A stretch of 24,072 nucleotides of DNA from Geobacter sp. (GTDB lineage Bacteria > Desulfobacterota > Desulfuromonadia > Geobacterales > Geobacteraceae). This document shows, in pieces, positions 13,958 to 21,839 of this stretch. The stretch covers positions 32,262 through 56,333 of the forward strand of contig DNJC01000075.1 in NCBI GenBank assembly GCA_003490025.1, written 5' to 3'. The notes under the pieces are model-generated. The model was not told where the DNA came from. It saw only the letters and a list, made by a program, of their open reading frames with translations, and did not search any database. Position 1 is the stretch's first letter. Each line of letters starts with the position of its first letter. Both the position numbers and the translations under genes were made by a program.

Positions 13958-15003
13958 GCCGCACCTCCGTTGGCGCTCTTGGAGACGCTCCAGATCAAAA
14001 GCCTCGCCAGGCCGTTGACGATGAGGGTGACGACCATCAGGATCAGGCCTATCTCCATCAGCGCCGAGCCGTGCAGCTTCGACGTCGTCTCCGCGAACTC
14101 GTTCGCTATCACGCTCGGCATGGTGTAGGCGGGGGAGAGGAGCGACAGGGAGATGTTCGGCGCGTTGCCGATCACCATGGTCACGGCCATGGTCTCGCCG
14201 ATGGCCCTGCCGAGTCCCAGGATGGCTGCGCCCAGGATGCCGGATTTGCCGTAGGGGAGGATCGCCATCTTGATGGTCTCCCAGCGGGTCGCCCCGAGCG
14301 CTATGGCCGCTTCTTTCTGGCTCAGCGGCACCGCCAGCAGCACCTCGCGCGTGATGGAGGTGATGATCGGCACCACCATGATCATCAGGATGAAAATGGC
14401 CGCCAGCATGCTGACCCCGTAGGGAGCCCCCTGGAACAGCGGGATAAAGCCGAAATGCTCGATGAGAAAAGGCTGGACCGTCGACTGGAGCCAGGGGGCC
14501 ATGACCAGCACCCCCCACAGGCCGTAGATGACGGAGGGAATCGCAGCCAGGAGCTCGACCAGCGGTGCTATGATAGTCCCCCAGCGCGCAGGGGCGATCT
14601 CCGTGATGAAGAGGGCGGCGCCGATGCTAAGCGGCGTGGCTAGCAGGAGCGCCAGGACCGACGACACCACCGACCCATACAGATAGGGGAGGGCGCCGAA
14701 GACCCCTTGGACCGCGTCCCAATCGCTGGAACTCACGAATTTCCAGCCGAAGGCCCTGATGGAGGGCATGCTCTCGCCGGTCATTTCGTACAGCATCAGC
14801 GCAAGGATCGCCAGTATGCTGAAGGCAAAACAGGTGGTCAGGTAGCGAAAAACCAGGTCGCCTTTCATCCCCTTCGCCTGCTCTTTTTCCCGCTTCGTTA
14901 CAGTTTGCAAAATGTTCTCCGTTTCCGGCGTGCCGCGTAATGCAGTTTCAGACGCCAAATCCCTCTGCCGGGAATGCTGCGCCCCCGTGCTGTCAGTCAA
15001 CAT
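13954..15003 (-). CDS. pstC: Phosphate ABC transporter permease PstC
   Basis: A 349-residue permease. Six or so hydrophobic helices begin near residue 53 (YLTTCFAFSILAILALML). PstC landmarks are PLSIGAALFITEIAP, LLAAIPSVIYGLWGVLV, ALGATRWETIKMAILPYG and LGRAIGETMAVTMVIGNAP. The start is uncertain. The ATG at 15003 has AAGGAG 8 bases upstream and adds a polar N-terminal tail. A TTG at 14910, with GGAG 6 bases upstream, would give a more typical length, and an ATG at 14868 has only weak support. It is first in pstC-pstA-pstB-phoU, with a Pho box about 110 bp upstream. Confidence 0.95.
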   Translation of the reverse strand: MLTDSTGAQHSRQRDLASETALRGTPETENILQTVTKREKEQAKGMKGDLVFRYLTTCFAFSILAILALMLYEMTGESMPSIRAFGWKFVSSSDWDAVQGVFGALPYLYGSVVSSVLALLLATPLSIGAALFITEIAPARWGTIIAPLVELLAAIPSVIYGLWGVLVMAPWLQSTVQPFLIEHFGFIPLFQGAPYGVSMLAAIFILMIMVVPIITSITREVLLAVPLSQKEAAIALGATRWETIKMAILPYGKSGILGAAILGLGRAIGETMAVTMVIGNAPNISLSLLSPAYTMPSVIANEFAETTSKLHGSALMEIGLILMVVTLIVNGLARLLIWSVSKSANGGAA

Positions 15004-15099
15004 TGCCCCGGCTCCTTCTGCGGCGTTTGGCCCAATCGTTTTCGCGCCTTTAACGAATGGCGCGGACGGCTCGGCTTTCAGGCCGATCTGCTCACAGAC

Positions 15100-15133
15100 A
15101 AGATGCCCTAAGAATGTTACAACTCTGTTACGA
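15100..15133 (-). promoter_or_regulatory. Pho box and promoter of pstCAB-phoU
   Basis: Read leftward: TCGTAAC (15133-15127), AGAG, TTGTAAC (15122-15116), then 10 bp and CATCTT (15105-15100). The half-sites are the clearest direct repeat of the five. The -10 is weak, as expected for an activator-dependent promoter. Apart from this site and the one facing right, the gap 15004-15389 holds nothing I can name. Confidence 0.7.
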
Positions 15134-15290
15134 TTTCGCTAATTTCTCATGAATCATTTTCGCCCTCCTCGTGGATCTGTCCGCCCCTGCTTCCAGGCAA
15201 GCCTATCATACGTGGCCGATGAAAGCCGAAGGCAGCGTGATATCACCGTTTAGGGGAGCTCTTCCCTTCAGCTTACCCGACGTTTCAGAA

Positions 15291-15335
15291 TCGTTACCTT
15301 TTAGCCACACTCTTGTAATGGAGAAGGTATATCTT
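15291..15335 (+). promoter_or_regulatory. Candidate Pho box and promoter of DUF2062-arsC
   Basis: Three 7-bp units on an 11-bp period: TCGTTAC (15291-15297), TAGCCAC (15302-15308) and TTGTAAT (15313-15319). Ten bases later comes TATCTT (15330-15335). The inner two units and the -10 repeat the pstS layout exactly. Confidence 0.55.
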
Positions 15336-15389
15336 TCATTGGACAGCCGAGGCTGCTGATCGGCAACGTGAAGAATCGGGAGAGAATAG

Positions 15390-15878
15390 ATGCAACCGAG
15401 CCCGGAGCCGAAAAGCCTCGTCGCAATTATGAAGTCTCGTTCAGTTGCTCTGATGCAGAGCGGGCTTTCCCCCCGAGAACTCTCGCTCACCCTTTGCCTG
15501 GGTACTGCCGTCGGGGTGATGCCCCTGGTGTGGGGCACGACCGTCCTGTGTGTGGCGCTGGCAGCCAAGCTGAAGCTGAACCAGGCGGCGATGCTTGCGC
15601 TCAACTACCTCTGCTACCCGCTGCAGTTGGCGCTTTTTCTCCCCTTTTGCCGCCTGGGAGAGTTTCTTCTCCCTTTAGGGCCCATGGTCGGCCGCGAGGT
15701 CCTGATGGATGCGCTGCATGGCGGTCTAGGGGCGTCACTGCGCCTTGTTGCCTGGGCCACGGCACGGGCCCTGGGGGTATGGTTCCTGACGACTGTGCCG
15801 CTGGCCCTGCTGGCGTATCCAGTGGTGAAACGTCTCCTTTACCGCAAAGAGAGGCGGAGCGCTGCCCCCGAATATTGA
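15390..15878 (+). CDS. DUF2062 small membrane protein
   Basis: A 162-residue protein of the DUF2062 family. The hydrophobic opening GLSPRELSLTLCLGTAVGVMP and the LNQAAMLALNYLCYPLQLAL segment are typical. About three to four membrane helices are expected, and the C-terminus is basic (KRLLYRKERR). The family has no settled function; some members sit beside glycosyltransferases or lipid genes. GGGAG lies 8 bases before the ATG. It is followed 74 bp later by arsC in the same direction and preceded by a candidate Pho box, so the pair may respond to phosphate. Confidence 0.8.
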   Translation: MQPSPEPKSLVAIMKSRSVALMQSGLSPRELSLTLCLGTAVGVMPLVWGTTVLCVALAAKLKLNQAAMLALNYLCYPLQLALFLPFCRLGEFLLPLGPMVGREVLMDALHGGLGASLRLVAWATARALGVWFLTTVPLALLAYPVVKRLLYRKERRSAAPEY

Positions 15879-15952
15879 GAGGACGCAGCCGTCCCGATTG
15901 CCGGAGATTTTCCAACAACCCGACACAGATGATAGATGATCAAGGAGGAAGT

Positions 15953-16375
15953 ATGCAGAAGCTAAAAGTGTTGTTCATGTGCATTCACAACAGCGCCCGC
16001 AGCCAGATGGCGGAGGCGTTCTTGAACCATCTCGCCGGCGACCGATACGAGGCTCAAAGCGCGGGGATAGAGCCGGGTCGATTGAACCCCCTGGTTGTCG
16101 AGGCGATGGCGGAAGAGGGGATAGACATCTCTCGCAAGGAGACCACCGGCGTCTTCGATCTGTACAGAAAGGGTGCGGTCTTCAGTTACGTGATCACGGT
16201 CTGCGACGAGGCGACCGCCGAAAGGTGTCCGATCTTTCCCGGCGTCACCAAACGGCTCCACTGGAGTTTCCCCGATCCCTCGGCACTCCAGGGGACCGAG
16301 GAGGAAAAACTGCAGGGTACGCGAGAGATTCGCGACGCCATCAGGAACCAGGTGGAAGAATGGTTAAAAGAATAG
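15953..16375 (+). CDS. arsC: Arsenate reductase, thioredoxin-coupled type
   Basis: A 140-residue low-molecular-weight-phosphatase-fold arsenate reductase. The phosphate loop FMCIHNSARSQMAEAF carries the nucleophile Cys10 and Arg16. Two further Cys in TVCDEATAERCPIFPG (Cys84 and Cys92) are the resolving pair of the Bacillus/Staphylococcus ArsC type, which is recharged by thioredoxin. The end (HWSFPDPSALQGTEEEKL) also fits. It reduces arsenate to arsenite. AAGGAGGAAGT directly before the ATG fixes the start; the frame continues upstream without support. No arsenite pump or ArsR lies nearby. Next to pst the likely role is protection from arsenate entering with phosphate. Confidence 0.9.
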   Translation: MQKLKVLFMCIHNSARSQMAEAFLNHLAGDRYEAQSAGIEPGRLNPLVVEAMAEEGIDISRKETTGVFDLYRKGAVFSYVITVCDEATAERCPIFPGVTKRLHWSFPDPSALQGTEEEKLQGTREIRDAIRNQVEEWLKE

Positions 16376-16390
16376 AACGAGCTGAGTGCT

Positions 16391-18802
16391 TCAAGCCACC
16401 GCCGGCAGCAGGCCCTTCTGCTGGTCTATCACCTGTCTGGCCAGGATGAGCAGCTTTTCCGGCAGGATCGGCTTCATGAGAAAATTGGCGCCGTCCTCGC
16501 TTATCCGCTGCCTGTCGATGATGTCGCCGGTGTAGCCGCTGATGAATATGGCGGGGATGTCGCTTCTCATGGCGCGGATCTCGTCGAAGGCGTCCCCGCC
16601 GTTTTTCTTCGGCATTATGACGTCGAGAATCACCAGCGATATTTCCTCCAGGTGGCTTCTGAATTTTTCCACGCCGTCCTCGCCGTCCACCGCCTCGATC
16701 ACCCGGTATCCCTTTCCGCTCATCACCTGGGAGATAAGGCTCCTCACGGACTCGTTGTCCTCCACAAGCAGTACCGTTTCCTCCCCCCTCGGTATCTCCC
16801 TTGCGACTGCGAGCGCCTGCTTGAGTGTGGCTGTAGGCTGGATCCTCGGAAGATGTATGGAGAAGCTCGTCCCGCGGCCGCTCTCGCTGGCGACGGTGAG
16901 GAAGCCGCCGTGACGCTTGACGATGTTGTAGCTGATGGAGAGCCCGAGTCCGGTCCCTTTCCCTACCTCTTTGGTGGTGAAGAACGGCTCGAAAATCCTT
17001 CTCCTGGTCGCCTCGTCTATTCCGGAGCCGGTATCGGCGATGGTTATCCTGACGTAGGGTCCGGGCTTCGCGCCGTCGATCCCTGTGATCTCGTCGCTGC
17101 CGATCTCGACGGGGGCCACCTCAAGCGACAGCCTTCCCCCTTCGGGCATGGCGTCGCGGGCGTTGGTGGTGAGGTTGACCAGCACCTGCTCTATCTGCCC
17201 CTGGTCCGCCAGTATGCCGTGCGGCTTGTCCGACAGCTTCATGACCAGCTCTATATCCGCCCCGATCAGCCTTTCCAGAAAGCCGATCAGGTTGCGCACC
17301 ATCGAGTTGCACTCCAGCTTGCTGGTCTGCACCGGGTCCTTTCTGCTGTAGGCGAGGAGGTTCCTGATCAGCGCCACTGCCCGGTTGGAGGCGTCGCTGA
17401 TGCTCTGCAGGTAACCGCCGAAGGGAGCGGGAGGGTTGAGGCCGACCGACACGAGCTCCGTGTAACCGATCACCGCGGTCATGATGTTGTTGAAGTCGTG
17501 GGCGATCCCTCCTGCCAGGGTTCCTATCGCCTCCATCTTCTGGGCGTGCAGCAGCTGGCTTTCCAGCTTCTTCAGCTCGCTTATGTCGTGGAAGGTCCAG
17601 ACGCGCCCGGCGGCTTTCCCGTCGCGGAACTGCGGCCTGGAAAACCGCTCGAAGCATCTGCCGTCGCTCAACTCGACCAGGTCGTAGCTCTCCTGCTCCG
17701 GTTCCCAGTAGAGCTGGGTCACCTTCTCGAAGAAGAGCACCGGGTCGCGCACCTGCCCCAGCAAGGATAGGAGCAGCTTGTTGGAGTCGCCGCTGGCCAG
17801 GGCGTCATCTTCGATCCCCCACATCTCGACGAAGCGGCTGTTGCACGCGACGATTTCTCCGTGGGGGTCGACGGCCATGATGCCGTCGAGGGTGGATTCT
17901 ATGGTCGCGGAGAGCAGCGAACTCGCCGCGGCCGTGGCCTGCCTCGACTCGAGGCGTTCGGACACCATCCGCGTGTTTTCCAGGGCGACCGCCGCTCCGC
18001 TGGCGAGCCCCTGCAGCAGCGCGCCATCCTCCTCCTCGAATTCTCTTCCGCCGCTTCTGTGGAGTTCGAACAGGCAGAGGACCTCGCCCGAGCTGCCCAG
18101 CACCGGGACCGTTATCCGGCTGGTTGCAGGCGGTTGCGAGCCGGGGTACATGCCGTGGGGAGCGCAGCCGTCCTTGTCGATGAAGATCTCCCTGCTGCCC
18201 AGGACACTTCCGGCGGAGCCCCCGCCACCCGCCGGTCGATGGACCGGGCGGATTTCTCCCTGCTCCAGCAGCACAGTCACCGCCACTTCCCCATTCTGCA
18301 CCAGACCCGCACTGCCGCCCGAGGCCCCGGTCAGTTCGGCGGCTGAGCGGATCAGGGTCCTTAGCACCGCCCGCTCATCGAGAACGGCGTTCAGCTGACG
18401 GTTGGCGTCGATCAGGATCCCCATCTGCCGCTGCCGCCGGATCAGTGCCCGCTCGGCCGCACGTCTCTCCCCGACTTCCTGCTCGAGCTTCGCCTGGGAC
18501 AGCTCCAGTTGGGATCTCTTTTCCGCCAGCCGGCGCAGCGCTTCCTCGGCCTGCAGGCGCTGCGATTGCATGCCGTTGAACCGCTTGAGCGTGAAGGCGG
18601 CGCAGACGGTGGCCAGCAGGCTGCTGAAAACGATGGTGACCGTGTGTGAGGCCCAGATGCCTATGTCCGGCTTGATGAGCTGTTTCAGCGCCTCGAATCC
18701 GGTCATCACCAGCAGTGACGAGGCGAGCGCGATGGAGAGTGCCTTGAGGATGGAAGGGTGCGGACCCTGCTGTTGAACGGGAACCGGTTCGTAGTCCGAC
18801 AT
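16391..18802 (-). CDS. Membrane hybrid sensor histidine kinase
   Basis: An 803-residue hybrid kinase. Two membrane helices (about 20-38 and 50-72) enclose a very short outer loop, so sensing is probably cytoplasmic. Then come a coiled coil (78-128), a GAF domain (about 135-280), a PAS domain (about 295-410), HisKA with His435 (GGIAHDFNNIMTAVIGY), the ATPase domain (NLTTNARDAM, DTGSGI, GTGLGLSI) and a C-terminal receiver with Asp727 (LVILDVIMPKKNGG) and Lys777. The DFNN-type HisKA is common in soil delta-proteobacteria. The ligand is unknown. It is convergent with arsC (15 bp apart) and lies 37 bp past the last small gene of the partner-switching operon, probably as part of it. The ribosome site (GGAG, 10 bases away) is modest. 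Confidence 0.9.
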   Translation of the reverse strand: MSDYEPVPVQQQGPHPSILKALSIALASSLLVMTGFEALKQLIKPDIGIWASHTVTIVFSSLLATVCAAFTLKRFNGMQSQRLQAEEALRRLAEKRSQLELSQAKLEQEVGERRAAERALIRRQRQMGILIDANRQLNAVLDERAVLRTLIRSAAELTGASGGSAGLVQNGEVAVTVLLEQGEIRPVHRPAGGGGSAGSVLGSREIFIDKDGCAPHGMYPGSQPPATSRITVPVLGSSGEVLCLFELHRSGGREFEEEDGALLQGLASGAAVALENTRMVSERLESRQATAAASSLLSATIESTLDGIMAVDPHGEIVACNSRFVEMWGIEDDALASGDSNKLLLSLLGQVRDPVLFFEKVTQLYWEPEQESYDLVELSDGRCFERFSRPQFRDGKAAGRVWTFHDISELKKLESQLLHAQKMEAIGTLAGGIAHDFNNIMTAVIGYTELVSVGLNPPAPFGGYLQSISDASNRAVALIRNLLAYSRKDPVQTSKLECNSMVRNLIGFLERLIGADIELVMKLSDKPHGILADQGQIEQVLVNLTTNARDAMPEGGRLSLEVAPVEIGSDEITGIDGAKPGPYVRITIADTGSGIDEATRRRIFEPFFTTKEVGKGTGLGLSISYNIVKRHGGFLTVASESGRGTSFSIHLPRIQPTATLKQALAVAREIPRGEETVLLVEDNESVRSLISQVMSGKGYRVIEAVDGEDGVEKFRSHLEEISLVILDVIMPKKNGGDAFDEIRAMRSDIPAIFISGYTGDIIDRQRISEDGANFLMKPILPEKLLILARQVIDQQKGLLPAVA

Positions 18803-18839
18803 AGAGATGTTTCTCCGTGTTTTTTTTCCGGAGCGGGCG

Positions 18840-18986
18840 CTAAAAATCGTTCAGGATGCGGGCCATATCCTCGCCGTAGATCTCGACGTTCAGTTGCCGG
18901 TAGGAATCCCGGATCTCCTCCAGTTTGAGAATAGGTTCGTCGAGTTGACGGAAGAGCCGCCCGAAATATCTGTTGATCAGCCTCAT
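18840..18986 (-). CDS. 48-residue protein, unknown
   Basis: A short frame that starts MRLINRYFGRLFRQL and ends YGEDMARILNDF. It is charged and predicted helical, with no known domain that I recognise. It looks real: a perfect AAGGAGG lies 6 bases upstream, its ATG overlaps the STAS gene stop as ATGA, and it fills the space before the hybrid kinase. Operon position suggests a small partner or regulator of the partner-switching proteins or of the kinase. That is inference. Confidence 0.65.
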   Translation of the reverse strand: MRLINRYFGRLFRQLDEPILKLEEIRDSYRQLNVEIYGEDMARILNDF

Positions 18987-19312
18987 GCGGATACCTCCTT
19001 GCCGTCCTTTGCGGGCGACGCCAGCAAAAATACCCCGGTCATCTTGAAGAGCGTGCTGTGCATCGGGCTCAGACCCTCCAGGCGTATCTCGGCTTTGGCC
19101 CGGATATCCTTGAAGCAGCGGAGCAAAAGGGCGATTCCCATGGAATTGATCCGCCCTGCCTTGCTGAAGTCGAAGGTCACCAGCGGGTGCCGGACTTGCG
19201 CCGGAAGTCCTTTCAGAAAGCTCTCCGAGTGGGCGTCGATGGTTCCTAAGAGGACGAAATAGTCATGCTGGAACTGATTCATTTCTTTCGGGGCGTCGGA
19301 TGTTTTGCTCAT
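18983..19312 (-). CDS. STAS-domain anti-sigma-factor antagonist, RsbV-like
   Basis: A 109-residue single STAS domain. The phosphoswitch segment VTFDFSKAGRINSMGIALLL has Ser57 at the position phosphorylated in SpoIIAA/RsbV; the usual Asp before it is Asn here. In this family the unphosphorylated form binds the RsbW-like ATPase and frees its target, and phosphorylation breaks the binding. The start has AAGGAG 8 bases upstream and overlaps the stop of the ATPase gene as ATGA. Its kinase and phosphatase are encoded directly upstream. Confidence 0.88.
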   Translation of the reverse strand: MSKTSDAPKEMNQFQHDYFVLLGTIDAHSESFLKGLPAQVRHPLVTFDFSKAGRINSMGIALLLRCFKDIRAKAEIRLEGLSPMHSTLFKMTGVFLLASPAKDGKEVSA

Positions 19313-20268
19313 GCTGCCATCTCCTTTTCGTGTTGCGATATGTGGAAGCCGCGTGGCGACTCCGGATCGAGGCTCGAACAGAGCTGCAGGTGTCCCCCTA
19401 CCGCCGTCTGCCGCCCCGGTTGCACGTCGATGTGAAACCGGTCCAGGAAGCGCCAGATGATGAACAGACCGCGTCCTCCCGTGTCGTCGGCGATGCAGTC
19501 GCATTCCTCGTTCCTGGCCAGATACTCAAGCACCTCGTGCGGATCGAGGCTCCCCCAGTTGTCGGTCAGCTTGAGCGCAAGGGTCTCCCCGTCGAACCCG
19601 AAGCTGAACACGATCCGTTCCTGCGGCAACATGCTCCGCCTTTCCCCCTTTCTGAACAGCCGGTTGCCGTGGGCGCCGCGCGGGGCATCGTACATGGCGT
19701 TTTCCAGCAGTTCGTCCGCCAAAAGCGCCCCCTTCTGGCGCAGCATTTCCATCTCTTCGCCTTCTCCCTGCAGCGCTGCTTCCAGTGCGCAGATCAGGGC
19801 TTCCTTCTCCTCGCTGGAAACGAGCTGGTAGGAGTGGACGGCGGTACCCTCCTTCAGGCAGGAGCCGACCTCCCATGGACGCCGCTCCACCAGCATGGAG
19901 ACCACGACCGGCAGGTACTCCCGGCTCCCCCCCTGCTGCTGGGAATCGATCGCCAGATGCCTGATATCGTCCGCGAACAGGGGCTTGAGCGGGGGAGACG
20001 AGTCGTCCCGCGAGATAAGGAGGATTTCGATACCGGGACAGATCTCGCGCAGGCGCTCAGCAACTTTGGGGTGACCGGAATAGGTCGCTGCCGAAAGTAT
20101 CGCGACACGCAGGGTGCCCCGGAACGGGCGCAGCGTTTCCAGCGACGCGGGGAGGCTCCCCTTCACCGTGATGTTCAGGAGCCCGGGGATTCCTGCCACG
20201 GCCTGATCCCAGAGCTTCCGGTCGTTTTCATCCGCATAAAGCACCGCGACGGTTTGCATCTGAAACAC
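19309..20268 (-). CDS. RsbW-like ATPase with degenerate receiver domain
   Basis: A 319-residue protein in two parts. Residues 1-130 resemble a response-regulator receiver, with the acidic ADEND (12-16) after the first strand. The third strand (RVAILSAATY, 54-63) lacks the phosphoryl-accepting Asp, so it is probably a pseudo-receiver. Residues 175-295 are a GHKL ATPase of the RsbW/SpoIIAB type: LLADELLENAMYDAP (182-196), LTDNWG (234-239) and GGRGLFIIWRF (264-274). Such proteins phosphorylate a STAS partner. GTG at 20268 has AAGGAG 6 bases upstream, better placed than the ATG at 20259. It sits between its likely phosphatase and STAS partners. Confidence 0.82.
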   Translation of the reverse strand: MFQMQTVAVLYADENDRKLWDQAVAGIPGLLNITVKGSLPASLETLRPFRGTLRVAILSAATYSGHPKVAERLREICPGIEILLISRDDSSPPLKPLFADDIRHLAIDSQQQGGSREYLPVVVSMLVERRPWEVGSCLKEGTAVHSYQLVSSEEKEALICALEAALQGEGEEMEMLRQKGALLADELLENAMYDAPRGAHGNRLFRKGERRSMLPQERIVFSFGFDGETLALKLTDNWGSLDPHEVLEYLARNEECDCIADDTGGRGLFIIWRFLDRFHIDVQPGRQTAVGGHLQLCSSLDPESPRGFHISQHEKEMAA

Positions 20269-21492
20269 TTAATTCTCCTTTGAAGAACTGCTTTCAGTGG
20301 TGTCGAACCGGGCGACGAGCGTGGTTACATCGTCGTCGAAGACGCCTGTCCTGGTGAAGGCGGCTACCCTGTCCAATAAGGTGTCGTGCAGCAGGGTAGG
20401 ATGGACGTCTCTTTCCCGGAGCAGAAGATCCATCAGACGGTCGTAGCCGAACTCCTCGCCGCCCGCGTTGGCGCTCTCTACGATGCCGTCGGTGTACATG
20501 AACAGGGCATCCCCCTGGAAAAAGCCGGTGCGCACTTCCGGGAACTGCGCGTCACGCTCGAACCCGAGCGGGAAGCCGGCGGTGGTTTCGAGCATTTCCG
20601 CCTTGCCGGCTCCGCCCCGCAGCATGAGCGGGAAGTTGTGCCCTGCGTTGGCGATGGTGACGGTATGGCTGGAGAGATCGATGCTCGCGATGAGGCAGGT
20701 CATCAGGAGGGTGCGCCGCGTCGTGGCGAGGATGGCGTTGTTCATCCCGGCCAGGAGGCCGGAAGGTGTGGTGACCCCCAGCGAGATCAGTGTGTGCAGG
20801 CTTGCCTTGGCGGCCGTGGTCACCATGCCCGACTGCACCCCGTGACCGCTCACGTCGGCGATGACCAGGCCCAGGATGTGGTCGCCGATGCTGAAGTAGT
20901 CGAAGAAATCTCCTCCTATCTCCGAGCAGGTGGTAATGCCCGCGCCGATGGTGACGGCGCCGAAACTGAAATCCGGCGCAGGGAGCAGATCCTGCTGGAC
21001 CTTGACGCCGCAGGCGACCTCCTCGCGGATGCGTGAACTGAGGCGGTCCAACGCGTGGAGCAGTTCCCTCTGCTGCTCGGCGACCGCCATCATCAGGTCC
21101 GCCACCGCCACCGTCGCCGTGCAGCGGCCGTTCTCCACCAGGGGAAAGGCGTCCGTCTGCAGGGTCGGGTCGAGGGAGAGAAGCTGCACCGCCGCCTCGT
21201 TGATCTCCAGGTCCGGCGGGAAGGCGATCTTTTTCCCCTTGAGGTCCTCCAAGAGCGCGAGGACCGGCTTCTTCGCGTACAGCTCCATGGCGAAAGGACG
21301 GCTCAGCAGGTTCAGGAAGTCCTTGCGGCTTACGGTGCCGAGGAAGGCGCTTTCGTCTATGATCGGGATGGTCAGCAGGGCGGGGTCGTCCTGAAAGATA
21401 CCGAGCAGCGCTTGAACCTGGAGGTCTTTGGCCGCGTAGACGCACTTTTTGCCTATGCCGGCAAGCTTTGCAACAGATGTTTCCTGGGACAT
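20269..21492 (-). CDS. SpoIIE/RsbU-type serine phosphatase with CBS-like sensor
   Basis: A 407-residue PP2C-type phosphatase. The N-terminal 135 residues look like a CBS pair: a first unit (LTIPIIDESAFLGTVSRKDFLNLL) and a second (TDAFPLVENGRCTATVAVADLM). The catalytic domain has the metal-binding motifs SEIGGDFFDYF (Asp195), VIADVSGHG (Asp213), MYTDGIVESANAGGEEFG and FDDDVTTLVARF. It would dephosphorylate the STAS protein and so switch the pathway on; CBS units often sense adenine nucleotides. The ATG at 21492 has AAGGAGG about 10 bases upstream. The frame continues to 21546 without support. It is first of the partner-switching operon. Confidence 0.88.
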   Translation of the reverse strand: MSQETSVAKLAGIGKKCVYAAKDLQVQALLGIFQDDPALLTIPIIDESAFLGTVSRKDFLNLLSRPFAMELYAKKPVLALLEDLKGKKIAFPPDLEINEAAVQLLSLDPTLQTDAFPLVENGRCTATVAVADLMMAVAEQQRELLHALDRLSSRIREEVACGVKVQQDLLPAPDFSFGAVTIGAGITTCSEIGGDFFDYFSIGDHILGLVIADVSGHGVQSGMVTTAAKASLHTLISLGVTTPSGLLAGMNNAILATTRRTLLMTCLIASIDLSSHTVTIANAGHNFPLMLRGGAGKAEMLETTAGFPLGFERDAQFPEVRTGFFQGDALFMYTDGIVESANAGGEEFGYDRLMDLLLRERDVHPTLLHDTLLDRVAAFTRTGVFDDDVTTLVARFDTTESSSSKEN

Positions 21493-21616
21493 ACCGATGC
21501 CCCTCCTTTGTTTTGCCGCAGCATAAACCACAATCTTTGAGATCATGTTACAGCCCGGTAAAGGTTTAATGAGGATTCGAGCGGCAGGTCCGCGGTCACT
21601 TTCGGGGGGGGCGGCC

Positions 21617-21748
21617 CTACGCCTGCCAGGGGCCGGTCTGAACCCAAAACCCGCAGATATAGCACTTGATGCAGTGGACCGCTCCGGTGCTTACCGTCTG
21701 CGTATGCCTCATTATTCCGATCTTCGCCTTGCACTTGGGACATTCCAT
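21617..21748 (-). CDS. 43-residue zinc-ribbon protein
   Basis: A very short protein with a CPKC pair at residues 3-6 and CIKCYIC at residues 26-32, ending in an aromatic tail (GFWVQTGPWQA). Two Cys pairs spaced like this form a zinc ribbon. GGGAGG lies 7 bases before the ATG. The frame differs from the longer overlapping open frame (21543-21788), which has no recognisable domain. It stands alone between the partner-switching operon and the DUF3108 gene. Function unknown. Confidence 0.65.
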   Translation of the reverse strand: MECPKCKAKIGIMRHTQTVSTGAVHCIKCYICGFWVQTGPWQA

Positions 21749-21839
21749 GGCGCATCCTCCCTTTTTTTTGGTTGAAAGACATTCTCACCGTGAAACCTGC
21801 TTCTAGAAACCGGCCGCTGCATCGGCCGCGCCAAAAGCT

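Noticed and set aside
13958..14518. Upstream extension of the pstA frame
   Set aside because: It lies inside pstC in another frame, and a strong ribosome site and ATGA coupling fix pstA at 13957.
21547..21553. Single CTGTAAC (leftward) before the SpoIIE-type phosphatase gene
   Set aside because: No second half-site at the 11-bp period and no -10 box at the expected distance.
21543..21788. 81-codon frame overlapping the zinc-ribbon gene
   Set aside because: No domain; the other frame has paired Cys motifs and the better-placed ribosome site.
21801..21830. CGGCCG-type inverted repeat upstream of the zinc-ribbon gene
   Set aside because: No T-run on either strand and the unit is self-palindromic, so a terminator call is not supported.
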